Source: Pseudomonas silesiensis (GTDB lineage: Bacteria > Pseudomonadota > Gammaproteobacteria > Pseudomonadales > Pseudomonadaceae). Taken from it: a stretch of 64,000 bases of DNA. The stretch covers positions 1,818,501-1,882,500 of the forward strand of contig NZ_CP014870.1 in the NCBI RefSeq assembly GCF_001661075.1, given 5' to 3'. The notes under the pieces are model-generated. The model made no database searches and was not told the DNA's origin. It was given only the letters and a program-made list of their open reading frames with translations. Positions 63,763 to 64,000 of the stretch are shown here, in pieces (position 1 is the stretch's first letter; every line of letters begins with the position of its first letter). The position numbers and the translations under genes are program-made.

Positions 63763-64000
63763 ATGAACACCCTCTTTATGCATTGCCGGCCGGGCTTCGA
63801 AGGCGAAGTCTGTTCCGAGATTTCCGAACACGCCGCACGGCTGAACGTGGCCGGTTATGCCAAGGCCAAGACCGCCAGTGCCTGCGCCGAATTCATCTGC
63901 ACCGAGGAAGACGGCGCCGAGCGGTTGATGCGCGGTCAGCGTTTTGCTGATCTGATTTTTCCGCGGCAGTGGGCCCGGGGGATTTTTATCGATCTGCCGG
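63763..64000 (+). CDS. rlmM: 23S rRNA 2'-O-methyltransferase RlmM (5' part only)
   Basis: 79 codons are visible from ATG 63763 (MNTLFMHCRPGFEGEVCSEI, then GYAKAKTASACAEFI), with AGGAG five bases upstream. This is the N-terminal THUMP-associated region of RlmM, which methylates C2498 of 23S rRNA. The gene runs off the right edge. It is divergent from acnA. Confidence 0.9.
   Translation, partial: MNTLFMHCRPGFEGEVCSEISEHAARLNVAGYAKAKTASACAEFICTEEDGAERLMRGQRFADLIFPRQWARGIFIDLP

Overview
The window is a stretch of a Pseudomonas chromosome, most likely of the P. fluorescens group. The evidence is the high-GC coding style, the many Pseudomonas-type REP palindromes (GTAGGAGCGAGCTTGCCCGCGA and variants), a leucine-degradation (liu) cluster with a MerR regulator, a 521-residue Aer-type receptor, and lineage-typical families such as DUF2388, DUF6124 and DUF6429. 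All calls come from reading the sequence and translations; no database search was run.

Layout. 1-8.9 kb: leucine/isovalerate catabolism. liuA-liuB-liuC-liuD read leftwards, a divergent acyl-CoA synthetase reads rightwards, and liuE and liuR read leftwards; near-identical palindromes lie before liuA and before liuR. 9.0-10.6 kb: the aerotaxis receptor. 11.1-31.7 kb: an orphan type VI secretion (T6SS) island reading rightwards. It holds two vgrG genes whose first 1.85 kb, including the leader, are near-identical. Each vgrG leads a different cargo: (i) a C-terminal metallopeptidase-type extension with a secreted candidate immunity protein, then a second toxin-like protein with two tandem paralogues, a small membrane protein, a PAAR tip, a nonsense-interrupted membrane protein and a TssM/IcmF-like protein without a Walker A motif; (ii) a Tle5-type phospholipase D with two candidate lipoprotein immunity proteins. 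31.7-33.3 kb: a patch of remnants and small genes (DUF6124 fragment, DUF6429, a group II intron-like 3' end, a Gly-rich secreted protein).

33.4-55.8 kb: a large exopolysaccharide/capsule locus reading leftwards. It combines a low-molecular-weight tyrosine phosphatase, a Wzc-type kinase, an RfaH homologue, an exact ops/JUMPstart element, a frameshifted WcaJ-type initiating transferase, a Wzx flippase, a complete CMP-pseudaminic acid pathway (PseB, PseC, PseF, a fused PseG-PseH, PseI), a sialyltransferase-like protein, a Wzy candidate, a GT4 glycosyltransferase, and a gfc/yjb-type export set (YjbE, Wza-like, YjbF, YjbG, YjbH) with a VanZ-like protein and galU. The simplest reading is an RfaH-dependent surface polysaccharide that contains pseudaminic acid and is started on UDP-glucose.

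56-64 kb: a CPBP protease, a DUF6124 gene with a structured leader, a small protein with a PBECR-nuclease-like motif, a double-hotdog protein divergent from an MscS channel with two matching palindromes between them, acnA, and the start of rlmM.
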